Part shown: in pieces, positions 47,209 to 57,751 of the stretch
Layout: each line of letters begins with the position of its first letter
Numbering within the stretch: the first letter of the stretch is position 1
Assembly (NCBI RefSeq): GCF_009455625.1
Contig: NZ_QPEQ01000001.1
Span: 1,984,001-2,048,000, forward strand
Direction of reading: 5' to 3'
DNA: 64,000 nucleotides
DNA from: Paraburkholderia bonniea
GTDB taxonomy: Bacteria; Pseudomonadota; Gammaproteobacteria; Burkholderiales; Burkholderiaceae
Program-made: the position numbers and the translations under genes
Notes under the pieces: generated by a model
What the model saw: the letters and a program-made list of their open reading frames with translations, nothing else
Databases searched by the model: none
What the model was told of the DNA's origin: nothing

Positions 47209-48240
47209 TCACGACTGCGCAAACGCCCGCGCCTTGTCCGGCCAGTCATCCGCCACGACAAAGCCGCGTGAGTGTTCGATCTCGCGGCCGGTATCGTCCA
47301 CCCCGAAAACAGCCACCATGGTCGGGCCAGCGTGCTGCACGAAATGCAGGGCTAACGCGTCGCTATCGGTCACGCTCACTTCAGCCTCACTGGCTGCCGC
47401 ATGCGCATAACACCGGGGCGCGAGCCATTCGAGGCGGCGCAAGACGCGCCAATGGCCCGCATGAGCCGCCGCCCATGCAGGCCATTCAGCACGAGTGATC
47501 CACCAGCCCCGGGCGTGCTCAGGATTAATGGATTCCGGGTAGCCGCACGGCACGCCCCGGTAATAAAACAACCAGCCATGCACCCGCATCCGTTGAACCC
47601 AGGGCCCGCGATAGCCAAGAGCGGCGAATTCGGCGCGGGCGCTGAGCGGCAACTGGTGCTCCAGCAAATGCGTCAGCTTACGGTCAAAGCGGTCTTGCAA
47701 ATTCGGGCCGACATAATCCATCAGTTGCGCGCGTCCGGTCTCGACATGCAGATAGCATTTGACCGCCAGCTCCCAATGCTGCCGCTCGCCTGACTGCATT
47801 TGCACCAGAAAATCACACTCGCCCAAAGTCACGCCGCCGCGCCGCAACGTCACGTTTGCCGCGACTAGACGCGCTCCAGGCCCGTGTTTCAGATACCAGG
47901 CCAGCAGAAACTCGGCGTAACGCCCAAGCCGCGACACCCGTGCCGCTTCAAGGTGCTGTTGTAGTTCTGCCGCGCCCGTGGCACCGGACACTTCAAGCGC
48001 CTGCAACCAGCGGCGGGCCGCAGCGGCTTCGGCGGGTGTTTCAAAGAGAGGGGTCAGACTGGCAGCAGGTGAGCGCAGCAAACCTGGACTAAACAACAGC
48101 CATGCCAGATCGCGCACCTGCGGCGCGCGCCACGCATCCCATGCATCCCACATATCCCATGCGTCAAACCCAGCCGCCCGTTCCGTCACCAGCCGTCCCT
48201 CCGCTGGTGCGCCAGGCGCTACCGGCCCGGCCGTGGCCAT
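47209..48240 (-). CDS. DUF1853 family protein
   Basis: The 343-residue protein matches DUF1853. It contains VRDLAWLLFSPGLLRSP near 55-71, RLGRYAEFLLAWYLKHG, and GECDFLVQMQSGERQHWELA followed by VKCYLH. The acidic D and E-x-K in that segment resemble a PD-(D/E)xK nuclease core, which I infer and cannot prove. Function is unknown. The first ~50 residues are low complexity. It is the last gene of the tsaB group and its ATG overlaps the upstream stop (TAATG). Confidence 0.8.
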   Translation of the reverse strand: MATAGPVAPGAPAEGRLVTERAAGFDAWDMWDAWDAWRAPQVRDLAWLLFSPGLLRSPAASLTPLFETPAEAAAARRWLQALEVSGATGAAELQQHLEAARVSRLGRYAEFLLAWYLKHGPGARLVAANVTLRRGGVTLGECDFLVQMQSGERQHWELAVKCYLHVETGRAQLMDYVGPNLQDRFDRKLTHLLEHQLPLSARAEFAALGYRGPWVQRMRVHGWLFYYRGVPCGYPESINPEHARGWWITRAEWPAWAAAHAGHWRVLRRLEWLAPRCYAHAAASEAEVSVTDSDALALHFVQHAGPTMVAVFGVDDTGREIEHSRGFVVADDWPDKARAFAQS

Positions 48241-49241
48241 TAGACGCTGGCCTCAGTCAGCGCATCACGCCAGGTGGCGCGCGCCAGGCACAAGTCCTGC
48301 CACGCCCGGGCCTTGTCGGGCAAGCTGCGCAACAAGTACGCCGGGTGATAGGTAACGATCACCGGCACCCCTTCGTATTCATGCACCCGGCCACGCAGCG
48401 ACGCGATGCTGGCCGTGCTGCGTAATAGCGTTTGCGCCGCAAAACGGCCAAACGCGACGATCAGCTTTGGCTGCACCAGCGCCACCTGACGCTGCAGATA
48501 CGGCTCGCAACGGGCGACTTCATCGGGTTCAGGATTGCGGTTGCCAGGCGGGCGGCATTTGATGACATTCGCTATGTAGACGTTGCTCTGCCGCTCAAGC
48601 GCCAGCGCCTGCAACATGCTGTCGAGCAGCTTGCCCGCCTGACCGACAAACGGCTCGCCCAGACGGTCTTCGTTCTCGCCAGGCGCTTCACCCACGAGCA
48701 TCCAGTCTGCGTGGCGATCCCCCACGCCAAATACCGTATTGCGGCGCTTTTCGCACAGACGGCAGTCTTCGCAATGAGCCACCCGCTGGCTCAGCGCGTC
48801 CCAGTCAAGCATGGCCACTGACGATGGCGCGGTTAGCGGGGATGGTGCCGCCAACGGCATAGGCGTAGGCGTAGACAATGACGCCGACCCAGGCCCTGAC
48901 ACCGCATCAGCTCCAGCGCGCGGTGCGGCTGTTGGCCGCGTCGTGGGCAAATCGTCAAACCATGCGAAATCGCCCGCTTCGTCCTCTTGCGCTGCCGGTG
49001 CTGCCGTCATCACCTCGCGCGAAACGCGCTCAGCGGCTGGCATCGAGGTTGACTCTGGCCCTTGCGTGGCGAGCCTCTGGTGCACGGACGCGGCACCAGC
49101 AAGCTGCTGCTGAGGTGCCGTCAGAGCCTCGACGTGAGACGCGGCATCCCCCCCCGTCTCAGCCAAAACAGGCTCGCTACCACGCCGCACCCATAGCGGC
49201 GCGAGCCCTAGCTCTTCCAGCGCAGATTCATGCAACGCCAT
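48240..49241 (-). CDS. Uracil-DNA glycosylase, family 4/5 type (Fe-S)
   Basis: Such enzymes excise uracil from DNA. The catalytic part is residues ~140-333: the iron-sulfur cysteine region [11 protein letters not shown] from C157, [20 protein letters not shown] from 184, [17 protein letters not shown] with C229, then C245 and [13 protein letters not shown]. The first ~140 residues are a low-complexity Ala/Pro/Ser/Thr-rich extension not needed by the family, though it begins with [15 protein letters not shown], seen in relatives. It overlaps rimI by 14 bp. Confidence 0.92.
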   Translation of the reverse strand: MALHESALEELGLAPLWVRRGSEPVLAETGGDAASHVEALTAPQQQLAGAASVHQRLATQGPESTSMPAAERVSREVMTAAPAAQEDEAGDFAWFDDLPTTRPTAAPRAGADAVSGPGSASLSTPTPMPLAAPSPLTAPSSVAMLDWDALSQRVAHCEDCRLCEKRRNTVFGVGDRHADWMLVGEAPGENEDRLGEPFVGQAGKLLDSMLQALALERQSNVYIANVIKCRPPGNRNPEPDEVARCEPYLQRQVALVQPKLIVAFGRFAAQTLLRSTASIASLRGRVHEYEGVPVIVTYHPAYLLRSLPDKARAWQDLCLARATWRDALTEASV

Positions 49242-49935
49242 CGGCGTTCTCCCTGGTAAATGAATAACGCATCACGATGGCGTCCTCCCGGGTGTGATGC
49301 TGGGCCGGATAGTAGTTTTTACGCCGGCCGATCACAACAAAACCAGCACGTTCATAGAGCCGAAGCGCTGCGTGATTGGACGGACGCACTTCGAGCAACA
49401 CACTGGCAAACCGTTGGCTGCCGGTAAAGCGCAGCGCTTCGCTGAGCAAGAAAAGACCGCTGCCCGCGCGCTGCACAGCAGGTGCCACGCAAAGATTCAG
49501 TAAATGCATTTCGTCGACCACCGGCATCAGCACGCAATAGCCCAGCAAGGTGCCCGTCACGTGGCGCAAGCACATGCCGTAATAGCCGTGCCGCAGCGAA
49601 TCTTCGAAATTACCCCGGCTCCACGGAAACTCATACGCGGCGGCTTCAATCGCTGTGACCTCCGCGAGATCATCCATGCTCATCGCCTGCATGTAACGGT
49701 CGGCGAGCCCTTCGCTGTGTCCTTCGCTATGTCCTTCGCTGTGTCCTTCGCCGTGTCCTTCGCCGTGTCCTTCGCCGTGTCCTTCGCCGTGTCCTTCGCT
49801 GTGTCCTTCGCTGTGTCCTTCGCTGTGTCCTTCGCTGTGTCCTTCGCCGTGTCCTTCGCCGTGTCCTTCGCCGTGTCCTTCGCCGTGTCCTTCGCTATGT
49901 CCTTCGCTATGTCCTTCGCCGCGCCCCTCAATCAC
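49228..49935 (-). CDS. rimI: Ribosomal-protein-alanine N-acetyltransferase RimI with a 72-residue repeat N-terminus
   Basis: RimI acetylates the N-terminus of ribosomal protein S18. The GNAT core spans residues ~85-235: [20 protein letters not shown], then the acetyl-CoA loop [15 protein letters not shown] and [16 protein letters not shown]. Upstream lie 18 copies of a four-residue unit, (G/S)EGH, in the same frame. A GTG start at 49935 overlaps the tsaB stop as GTGA, which supports translation from there. However, the first methionines of the normal core (49692, 49683, 49677) would give a typical 150-residue RimI. No clear ribosome-binding site precedes those internal methionines. Confidence 0.88.
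   Translation of the reverse strand: MIEGRGEGHSEGHSEGHGEGHGEGHGEGHGEGHSEGHSEGHSEGHSEGHGEGHGEGHGEGHGEGHSEGHSEGHSEGLADRYMQAMSMDDLAEVTAIEAAAYEFPWSRGNFEDSLRHGYYGMCLRHVTGTLLGYCVLMPVVDEMHLLNLCVAPAVQRAGSGLFLLSEALRFTGSQRFASVLLEVRPSNHAALRLYERAGFVVIGRRKNYYPAQHHTREDAIVMRYSFTRENADGVA
49704..49920 (-). repeat. 12-bp tandem repeat tract, 18 units, at the 5' end of rimI
   Basis: The minus-strand unit is GGCGAAGGACAC or AGCGAAGGACAT/C, encoding GEGH or SEGH. The order, transcribed, is 1 G, 2 S, 4 G, 4 S, 4 G, 3 S, so an eight-unit (96-bp) higher-order period is visible. A 12-bp unit leaves the frame intact whatever the copy number. The other frames are also open, which produces spurious long ORFs on both strands. 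Confidence 0.95.
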
Positions 49936-50783
49936 TTTTCGCCCCTTCCCGCTGAGCGTTCGTCAGCGTCTCGCGCCAGCGCTTGTCCAGCTTTCGTCGC
50001 GGTGCGCTCGGCGGTGGTCTGCGCAACCTTGTTGCGCACGTAGTCAGGCATCGCCTGCGCTGCTGGCAGCGTGCGTCCTGCGCGCCACGCACGCAAAGCC
50101 GCCAGCGCCAGCGGCTGCGCATGCGGCAGCGCAGCGTGATCCACCTGACGGGCCTGCGCCGCGACACTCAAACGCGAACCAAACACCCCCGCGGCATTGC
50201 CCGCCAGGGTGAAAGGCGTGTCCGGCAGTGGCAGTTGATCGGGCGCGTCGAGCGCAGCGGCATGCCGTATCAGCCATTCGCCCGATACGCTGCACCACGC
50301 GTAATCGGCCCAATACACTTCGTCCATGCGCGCATCCAGCGCCACCAGCACCCGCGTTGCAGCAGCGTCACGCAGACGCGCACTTTCAGCGCACACCATC
50401 AGCGTACTAATCGGCACCACAGGACAACCCAGCCCAAACGCCAGCCCTTGCGCCACACCGGTCGCGGTGCGCAAGCCGGTGAATGAACCAGGCCCCGCGC
50501 CAAACGCCACCGCCTGGCAGGCCTGAAGCGGCAAACCCGCTTCATCGAACAATTCACGGATAGCGGGCAGCAAACGGGCGCTGGACACCGCGCCTGTGGC
50601 CTCATGGCGCACCCACAGACGCACTGGCGCAGCAGCGGAAATGATGGACGAGGCAGATGAGGCAGACGGGGCCGAAGCAGAAGCAGAAGAAGAGACAGAA
50701 GCGGGCACAGACGCCGCGCTAAGGAGGGCAACTGAACAGAATTCAGTCGAGGTATCGAGGGCAAGCAGCACGGTTTCGGTCAT
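49932..50783 (-). CDS. tsaB: tRNA threonylcarbamoyladenosine biosynthesis protein TsaB
   Basis: TsaB partners TsaD and TsaE in t6A37 modification of tRNA. The 283-residue protein starts [20 protein letters not shown] and has [20 protein letters not shown], the family signature, then an [11 protein letters not shown] motif. Residues ~23-53 are an inserted Ser/Ala-rich low-complexity segment between the first strands. Upstream in-frame sequence to 50933 is unlike the family. It heads the group tsaB-rimI-UDG-DUF1853; tsaB-rimI is a common pairing. Confidence 0.93.
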   Translation of the reverse strand: MTETVLLALDTSTEFCSVALLSAASVPASVSSSASASAPSASSASSIISAAAPVRLWVRHEATGAVSSARLLPAIRELFDEAGLPLQACQAVAFGAGPGSFTGLRTATGVAQGLAFGLGCPVVPISTLMVCAESARLRDAAATRVLVALDARMDEVYWADYAWCSVSGEWLIRHAAALDAPDQLPLPDTPFTLAGNAAGVFGSRLSVAAQARQVDHAALPHAQPLALAALRAWRAGRTLPAAQAMPDYVRNKVAQTTAERTATKAGQALARDADERSAGRGEK

Positions 50784-51001
50784 GGGCGCTATTGTAATGC
50801 GCGGTTTCGCCGCGCTACCGCTCAACCGCTGATGTGGCCCCAAGGTTTTTGCCGCACGGCCGGGGTTTTCGCCCTCGGCATACCGCGTGCCGGCCCCTAC
50901 GCTGCACACTGGAAGAATCGCTCCAGCCCGCAAAGCAGGCGCGCTTGCTATGATCGCCCGCTCGCCCCCAACCCACGCACGAAAACCCCACGGAAACCCC
51001 C

Positions 51002-51271
51002 ATGAGCGACCTCACGACCCAGTTCACCCAAGCCCAGGAAGATGTCAAGCAACTAGCGGAACGTCCCGGCAACCTAACGCTGCTGCGCCTGTATGCGCTC
51101 TTCAAGCAAGGCAGCGAAGGCGACGTCCAGGGCGACAAACCAGGCTTCACCGATATCGTCGGCAAATATAAATACGATGCGTGGGCCGCGCTCAAAGGCA
51201 CCGCGCCAGATACAGCGAAGCAGCAATACATCGCACTGGTCGAATCCCTGAAGAACGGCACGGCAGCGTGA
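51002..51271 (+). CDS. Acyl-CoA-binding protein
   Basis: The 89-residue protein is a small four-helix acyl-CoA-binding domain. It begins MSDLTTQFTQAQEDVKQLAE and has LYALFKQGSEGDVQGDKPG near 30-48 and the invariant K-(Y)-DAW motif in KYKYDAWAALKG near 57-68. These are the acyl-CoA pocket residues. It buffers or transports acyl-CoA esters in the cytosol. Such proteins are widespread in eukaryotes but occur in only some bacteria, including this family. It diverges from tsaB across 218 bp. Confidence 0.95.
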   Translation: MSDLTTQFTQAQEDVKQLAERPGNLTLLRLYALFKQGSEGDVQGDKPGFTDIVGKYKYDAWAALKGTAPDTAKQQYIALVESLKNGTAA

Positions 51272-51702
51272 GCCTGTCTGATTCGCTGTCTTAAGTCTTA
51301 CCGAATACCCTCTCGAATTCCCAGGAATAATCTTAAAAAAGTGGCGCAGTGCAGCAAAACCCACTACAATGCGGCCTGCGCTTTACTCTGCTTACTGCCG
51401 GTAGCAATGCATTAACAAACGGCTTTCGCGGCGCGGCGCCCCGTAGCGTTTTGCTCCAATCCAGTTCAGAAACTGTCCCCTCCTGCCCCGGCCTTTACGG
51501 CCAGTTCGATACCAGGCATAGCAGCACGCCACGTTGGCATGTTGCATCCGATACAGCTTCTAACTAAAAACTCGCCAGCCTTGTTTTGTTGCGAGTTGCC
51601 CCCGTTTTTCGATTTGCTCGCTGCTGTTTTGCTCGCTGAATCCGACGACTTGGGTATGCCGATTGGCGCCGACGTTTTATTCCCTGTGTTCCAAGGATTC
51701 TT
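51272..51702. other. Intergenic region upstream of the DEAD-box helicase gene
   Basis: This 431-bp stretch has no supported gene. TACAAT at 51365-51370 is a possible -10 box, leaving a leader of roughly 330 nt before the helicase start, as is common for cold-inducible RNA helicase genes, but its -35 region is poor. Confidence 0.4.
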
Positions 51703-53316
51703 ATGACATCGAGCAATACCTCCAGCCCGCTGAATTCCATCGCCGATCAAGTTCTCGGTCTCGAAATCCCAGCTGCTACGGCTGCGGTCGCGGCTGAAGC
51801 GGCTACCATCACTGTCACGGCTAGCGCCGCAGTGACGCCTGAAGCCCCCCAAACTGAAACCGCCCCTGCTGTTGTGCAGGAAGGCCCAACCTTTGCCGCG
51901 CTTGGCCTGTCGCCAGAAATCGTTTCTGCGCTAACAGCCGCCGGTTATCAGCATCCAACCCCAGTACAGCAACGCGCTATTCCCGCGGCTATCTCGGGCC
52001 GTGACCTGATGGTGTCCAGCCCAACCGGCTCGGGCAAAACGGCGGCCTTCATGCTGCCTGCCATCGAACGTTTCGCCCAGTTGCAGAAAACCCAGGCCAG
52101 CCAGCCGCGTGAACCGCGTGATGCAGCCGGCAGCCGTGTGCGCCGTCCTCAGCCGGTGGCACGCCCAAGCCTGCTGGTTCTGACGCCAACGCGCGAACTG
52201 GCAATGCAAGTCACCACCGCCGCATCGACCTACGGCAAGCACCTGAAGCGCCTGCGCACCGTCAGCATTCTCGGCGGCGTCGCTTATGGCCAGCAGCTGA
52301 TGCTGCTGGCAAAAAACCCTGAAATCCTCGTGGCCACGCCTGGCCGTCTGCTCGATCACCTGGAACGCGGCCGGATTGACCTGTCGCAACTGCAGATTCT
52401 CGTGCTCGACGAAGCCGACCGGATGCTCGACATGGGCTTCATCGACGATATCGAAACCATCGTGGCCGCTACACCGGCTTCGCGTCAGACGATGTTGTTC
52501 TCAGCCACGCTCGACGGCAAGATCAGTTCGCTGACAGGCCGTCTGCTGAAAGACCCGGAACGCATCGAAATCGTGCAGCGCCTTGAGCAGCGCACGAATA
52601 TCGCGCAAACCGTGCATTACGTGGATGACCGCGATCACAAAGACCGTCTGCTCGACCATCTGCTGCGTGATGCAGCGCTCGATCAAGCCATCGTGTTCAC
52701 CGCGACCAAAAACGACGCCGACCAGTTAGCTGGCCGTCTGGCAGATGCTGGTTTCGAATCAGCGGCACTGCATGGCGATCTGCCGCAAGGCGCGCGTAAC
52801 CGCACCATTCGTGCGCTGCGTGAACGCAAAGTGCGCGTGCTGGTGGCAACCGATGTGGCCGCGCGCGGTATCGACATTCCTGGCATCACCCACGTGTTCA
52901 ACTACGATCTGCCGAAATTTGCAGAAGACTACGTCCACCGTATTGGCCGGACTGGCCGTGCTGGCCGCTCGGGTATCGCCGTCAGCCTCGTGCATCACGC
53001 TGAGCAAGGTGCGCTCAAACGCATCGAGCGTTTTGTCCGCACACCGCTGGCAGTGAATGTGGTGGTCGGTTTCGAGCCGCGCAAAACAGCATCGACCGGT
53101 GGTCGCGGCGGTTTCGGCGGCGGCCGTGGCCGTCCAGGTGGTGGCGCGGGTGGTGGTGGCCGGCGCTTTGGTAGCGGCGGCGGCACCGGTGGCGGCAGCA
53201 AGCCCGCAGGTGGTGGCGGCGGCTGGAGCGGCAAGCCATCAGGCACGGGTGGTTCACGCGATGGCTACGGCGCACGCCGCAGCGATGGTCCGCGTACCGC
53301 ACGTCGCGGCAGCTAA
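51703..53316 (+). CDS. DEAD-box ATP-dependent RNA helicase, RhlE-like
   Basis: The 537-residue protein has all helicase motifs: Q motif near 64-90 (HPTPVQQRAIP), Walker A SPTGSGKT at 106-113 and PTRELA at 162-167. DEAD is at 236-239, SAT at 267-269, and HRIGRTGRA at 412-420. A Gly/Arg-rich RNA-binding tail runs from about 466 to the end. The first 60 residues are Ala/Thr-rich and low complexity. The closest familiar group is RhlE. It acts in RNA remodelling, ribosome assembly and RNA decay. Confidence 0.94.
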   Translation: MTSSNTSSPLNSIADQVLGLEIPAATAAVAAEAATITVTASAAVTPEAPQTETAPAVVQEGPTFAALGLSPEIVSALTAAGYQHPTPVQQRAIPAAISGRDLMVSSPTGSGKTAAFMLPAIERFAQLQKTQASQPREPRDAAGSRVRRPQPVARPSLLVLTPTRELAMQVTTAASTYGKHLKRLRTVSILGGVAYGQQLMLLAKNPEILVATPGRLLDHLERGRIDLSQLQILVLDEADRMLDMGFIDDIETIVAATPASRQTMLFSATLDGKISSLTGRLLKDPERIEIVQRLEQRTNIAQTVHYVDDRDHKDRLLDHLLRDAALDQAIVFTATKNDADQLAGRLADAGFESAALHGDLPQGARNRTIRALRERKVRVLVATDVAARGIDIPGITHVFNYDLPKFAEDYVHRIGRTGRAGRSGIAVSLVHHAEQGALKRIERFVRTPLAVNVVVGFEPRKTASTGGRGGFGGGRGRPGGGAGGGGRRFGSGGGTGGGSKPAGGGGGWSGKPSGTGGSRDGYGARRSDGPRTARRGS

Positions 53317-53834
53317 TCGCCCGTCCCGATGCGTTGACCCGCAACAGGCAAACAAGCCCGTTCTGATCTGAAACGAGCTTGCAGGGCCAGCAGTGGCAGC
53401 GGAGTTTCACAACACGAAACCTCCGCCAGCCACCTGGCCAGCCAGAAACCGCTCTGCACTTCGGTGCAAAGCGGTTTTTTTTCGTCTTTCTTTTTTGTTT
53501 GGCGCTACCGCGCGGCGAAGCAATATTTGGCTCAGCGCCAAATTTCACGATGTGGAAAATTCTTTTGCTTCGTAAAAAGCCATGTTGCGTGGCACAAGAG
53601 CATCACTTGCAGCAGAAGAAATGTTATTTCTTATTATGAAAAATAACAATCAACTCATTGATTTAAAAAAATTAAAAATATCCTGAAAAATGCCTTTAGG
53701 GGCTGTTTGCGCCTCACCGGGATACCTAGACTCTTATACAAGACTTCACGAAACACCCACGACACCCGTCACCGCAGAGGCTGCGGCACCCGAGTCCGGA
53801 TTTTTTACCTTTTAGGTCATCCACGGAGCACACC
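53317..53834. other. Helicase-aceA intergenic region, AT-rich towards aceA
   Basis: This 518-bp gap contains the helicase terminator (53446-53482) and then a strikingly AT-rich tract (about 53610-53695). Within it is an inverted repeat, GTTATTT-N11-AAATAAC, at 53623-53647. A ribosome-binding CGGAG precedes the aceA ATG. The tract probably carries the aceA promoter and operators. No gene is supported. Confidence 0.5.
53446..53482 (+). terminator. Intrinsic terminator of the DEAD-box helicase gene
   Basis: Arms 53446-53459 and 53464-53477 pair over 14 positions with one mismatch, capped by a stable TTCG tetraloop and followed by an eight-T run. Confidence 0.92.
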
Positions 53835-55139
<1,305 letters not shown>

Positions 55140-55189
55140 AAGCCGCTTGGCGCGGCCGCACCGGAGCCCGATAAGCTCCGGCGTGCCGC

Positions 55190-55624
55190 CTAGCGGTAGA
55201 CAATCACCGGGATTTGAGTGTGGGTCAGCACACGCTGGGTTTCGCTGCCAATCAGCAGGCTGCCCAGCCCGCGCCGCCCATGCGAAGCCATCAGAATCAC
55301 ATCGCAGCCGCGTTGCTCAGCGGCTTCGATAATCCCCAGATACGGCGCAGGATGCACGCTCGTGACACTCTCACAAGCGACACCCGCCAGTTGCGCCGCA
55401 TCCTCAATCTGACGTAAATGCTGCCGCGCCTCATTTTCACTGCGTGCCTGAAAATCAACCGGCGGCTCAATCACCACCTCAGAAAACGACGCATACGGAT
55501 ACTGCGGCAGACAGGCGTAAGCGGTAATTCGCGCGCCCACGGTGCGCGCCAGATCAATCGCCCCGTCAATCGCCTTTTGTGACAGATCAGAACCATCCGT
55601 CGGAACCAGAATGTGCTTGAACAT
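55190..55624 (-). CDS. Universal stress protein UspA family
   Basis: The 144-residue single-domain Usp begins MFKHILVPTDGSDLSQKAID. It carries the ATP-binding signature MASHGRRGLGSLLIGSETQR (G-x2-G-x9-G(S/T)) near 110-129. Such proteins bind ATP and support survival of starvation and oxidative stress. It ends 50 bp from aceA, tail to tail. A small CCGGAGC/GCTCCGG hairpin in between may end both transcripts. Confidence 0.94.
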   Translation of the reverse strand: MFKHILVPTDGSDLSQKAIDGAIDLARTVGARITAYACLPQYPYASFSEVVIEPPVDFQARSENEARQHLRQIEDAAQLAGVACESVTSVHPAPYLGIIEAAEQRGCDVILMASHGRRGLGSLLIGSETQRVLTHTQIPVIVYR

Positions 55625-55802
55625 GATGCCCTCCCGTTAGCGGCCGCTACGCCATTACACCGTTACCTCGTTAAGTCTTTTAATTTTTTCGCTTTCCAGC
55701 TGTTTCGCTGTGCCTGATCTGGCCAGTATCCCGCCGCTACCCCGCACGTTGCTGCCCCCTCTTGCCCGCATGTGCAGTCTGCGCTTAATCCTGCTCAACC
55801 CG

Positions 55803-56705
55803 TTAGCCCCAGTAGCCGGAGCGGCCATATGTATGTTTCAGAAAATCCAGCAACAAGCGCACGCGCAGTGGCAAATGACGCCGCTGGGGAAACACCGCAT
55901 GAATTCCGACCGGTGGCGCGGCGAAATCATCCAGCACACTAACCAGCCGCCCGGCTGCGATATCGCTGCCGACTTCCCACCACGAACGCCAGGCCAGCCC
56001 ATAGCCCCCGAGACACCACTCGTGCAGCACTGCGCCATCAGAGCACTCCATCGTGCCAGAGACCTTGATCGACACGGTTTTTCCCTCGTGCTGAAAAGTC
56101 CAGCCGCGTTGCTGGTTGGCGCTGGCCCCCAGCGCCAGGCAGTTATGCTGCGCCAGATCAGCGAGTGTCACGGGTGCCCCCCGGCGCGCCAGATAATCCG
56201 GCGACGCCACGCACACCCGGCGGTTTTCTCCGAGGCGCAACGACACCAGCGACGAATCCGGCAACGCCCCCAGACGCACCGCGCAATCAAACCCTTCGTT
56301 CACCAGATCGACCGTGCGATCCGATAAATCCAGCGTGAGCGACACATCAGGATGCGCAGCGGTAAACGCGGGCACCAGCGGCGCGACATGGCGTCGTCCA
56401 AAGCCTGCGGGAGCCGACACGCGCAAATGACCACTGGCCTTCACGCCACCGGCCGACACGCTGGCTTCGGCATTGTGCATTTCGTGAATGATGCGCTGGC
56501 AATCCTCAAGAAACGCCGAGCCTTCGAAGGTCAAGGTGAGCTTGCGCGTGGTGCGCAGCAGCAGCTTGACGCCCAGACGCTCTTCCAGCGCGTCGATCCG
56601 CCGCCCGATGATGGCCGGTGCCACGCCCTCGGCCTGCGCCGCAGCCGACAAACTGCCACGGGCGGCGACCGCGACGAAAGTCTCGATTTGCTTGAAACGA
56701 TCCAT
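55803..56705 (-). CDS. LysR-family transcriptional regulator
   Basis: The 300-residue protein begins MDRFKQIETFVAVAARGSLS and has the N-terminal winged helix (AAAQAEGVAPAIIGRRIDAL). A periplasmic-binding-like co-inducer domain follows (VSAPAGFGRRHVAPLVPAFT, LALGASANQQRGW). In-frame sequence continues to 56771 but the family starts here. The ligand is unknown. It diverges from the haloacid-dehalogenase-like gene, a common sign that it controls that neighbour. Confidence 0.93.
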   Translation of the reverse strand: MDRFKQIETFVAVAARGSLSAAAQAEGVAPAIIGRRIDALEERLGVKLLLRTTRKLTLTFEGSAFLEDCQRIIHEMHNAEASVSAGGVKASGHLRVSAPAGFGRRHVAPLVPAFTAAHPDVSLTLDLSDRTVDLVNEGFDCAVRLGALPDSSLVSLRLGENRRVCVASPDYLARRGAPVTLADLAQHNCLALGASANQQRGWTFQHEGKTVSIKVSGTMECSDGAVLHEWCLGGYGLAWRSWWEVGSDIAAGRLVSVLDDFAAPPVGIHAVFPQRRHLPLRVRLLLDFLKHTYGRSGYWG

Positions 56706-56889
56706 GGCAATAACCCGGCACGGGCCAAAACAAAAAAGAAGGCGCAGAAGAACAACCACAGCGTGCGGCAAAATTCGCCCGCCAGATTAGGTTGATGAAA
56801 GTAAAAGATCAAGTGATGATTAAAGACTTTTTTAGCGTACACGATCACTAATACAATCCGCCATGACTTTCATCTGGGAGCATATGGCA
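56706..56889. promoter_or_regulatory. LysR/HAD divergent control region
   Basis: This short AT-rich spacer would carry the LysR operator. A TACAAT hexamer at about 56850-56855 on the plus strand is a possible -10 box for the dehalogenase-like gene. I did not identify a convincing T-N11-A site. Confidence 0.4.
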
Positions 56890-57696
56890 ATGTCCGCCAC
56901 CACGGCACTCGTGCCCAAAGCCATTATTTTCGACGCTTACGGCACGCTGTTTGACGTGCATTCGGTGGTGGCCGCGGCGGAGCAGATGTTCCCGGGCCAA
57001 GGTGACGCGCTCTCGCAGTTATGGCGTCACAAGCAAATCGAATACACCCATTTGCGCACGCTGGCCGACCCGGCTGGCACGCATTACCAGCCGTTCTGGA
57101 ACATCACGCTCGACGCCCTCCGCTTCGCCGCCCACACGCTGGGCCTGAGCCTCGGGCATCAGGGGCAAAAGCGCTTGATGGACGAATACGCGTGCCTCTC
57201 GGCCTTTCCTGATGCCCTGCCCGCGCTGCGCCAGTTACGCGATACGTTGCCTCGCCACGCAACGGGTGATAGCCCAAGGCTCGCGCTGCTATCGAATGGC
57301 AATCCGCAAATGCTCGACATCGCCATCAAGAGCTCAGGCATGACCGGCCTGTTCGACCACGTGCTCTCAGCGGATGCCGTGCGGGCTTACCAGCCCGCAC
57401 CCGCCGTCTATGCGCTGGGCACGCAGGCTTTTGGCGGCGTGCCCGCACGCGAGATCGTGTTTGTCTCATCCAATGGCTGGAACGCAGCGGGCGCAGCCTG
57501 GTTTGGCTACACCACGTTCTGGATCAACCGGCAGCACGCCAGCCCGGAAGAGCTCGGCGTGACATTTCATGGCACAGGCCAGGGGATGCACGATTTAAGC
57601 CCTTTTCTGCAAAATTTCACGTTCTCCAGCCGCAGTGCTGGCCGCTCACGTAGCGCTGCCACGCAGGCACGCGACAGCAGCCAGCGGCAACCCTGA
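56890..57696 (+). CDS. Haloacid dehalogenase type II-like HAD protein lacking two catalytic residues
   Basis: The 268-residue protein is close to L-2-haloacid dehalogenases. It has [12 protein letters not shown] with nucleophile D15, [13 protein letters not shown] with the substrate arginine R46, and LLSNGNPQ with S135 and N136. It also has [20 protein letters not shown] in the motif IV region. Two usual active-site residues differ: the motif III lysine (in a YKP context) is Q168 in AYQPAPAVY, and the aspartate after the SSN-x-W motif is N198. Either its chemistry has changed or it is not catalytic. I chose the ATG at 56890, nine bases after GGGAG; starts at 56884 and 56863 are also in frame. 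Confidence 0.85.
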   Translation: MSATTALVPKAIIFDAYGTLFDVHSVVAAAEQMFPGQGDALSQLWRHKQIEYTHLRTLADPAGTHYQPFWNITLDALRFAAHTLGLSLGHQGQKRLMDEYACLSAFPDALPALRQLRDTLPRHATGDSPRLALLSNGNPQMLDIAIKSSGMTGLFDHVLSADAVRAYQPAPAVYALGTQAFGGVPAREIVFVSSNGWNAAGAAWFGYTTFWINRQHASPEELGVTFHGTGQGMHDLSPFLQNFTFSSRSAGRSRSAATQARDSSQRQP

Positions 57697-57751
57697 CCAT
57701 ACATTTCATCCACATTCACACCATTGCCATCCGACCGACCAAGGAGAAATC

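Noticed and set aside
49504..50043. Plus-strand gene made of Ser-Phe-Ala-Val repeats
   Set aside because: It is the antisense reading of the 12-bp repeats and of rimI/tsaB coding sequence.
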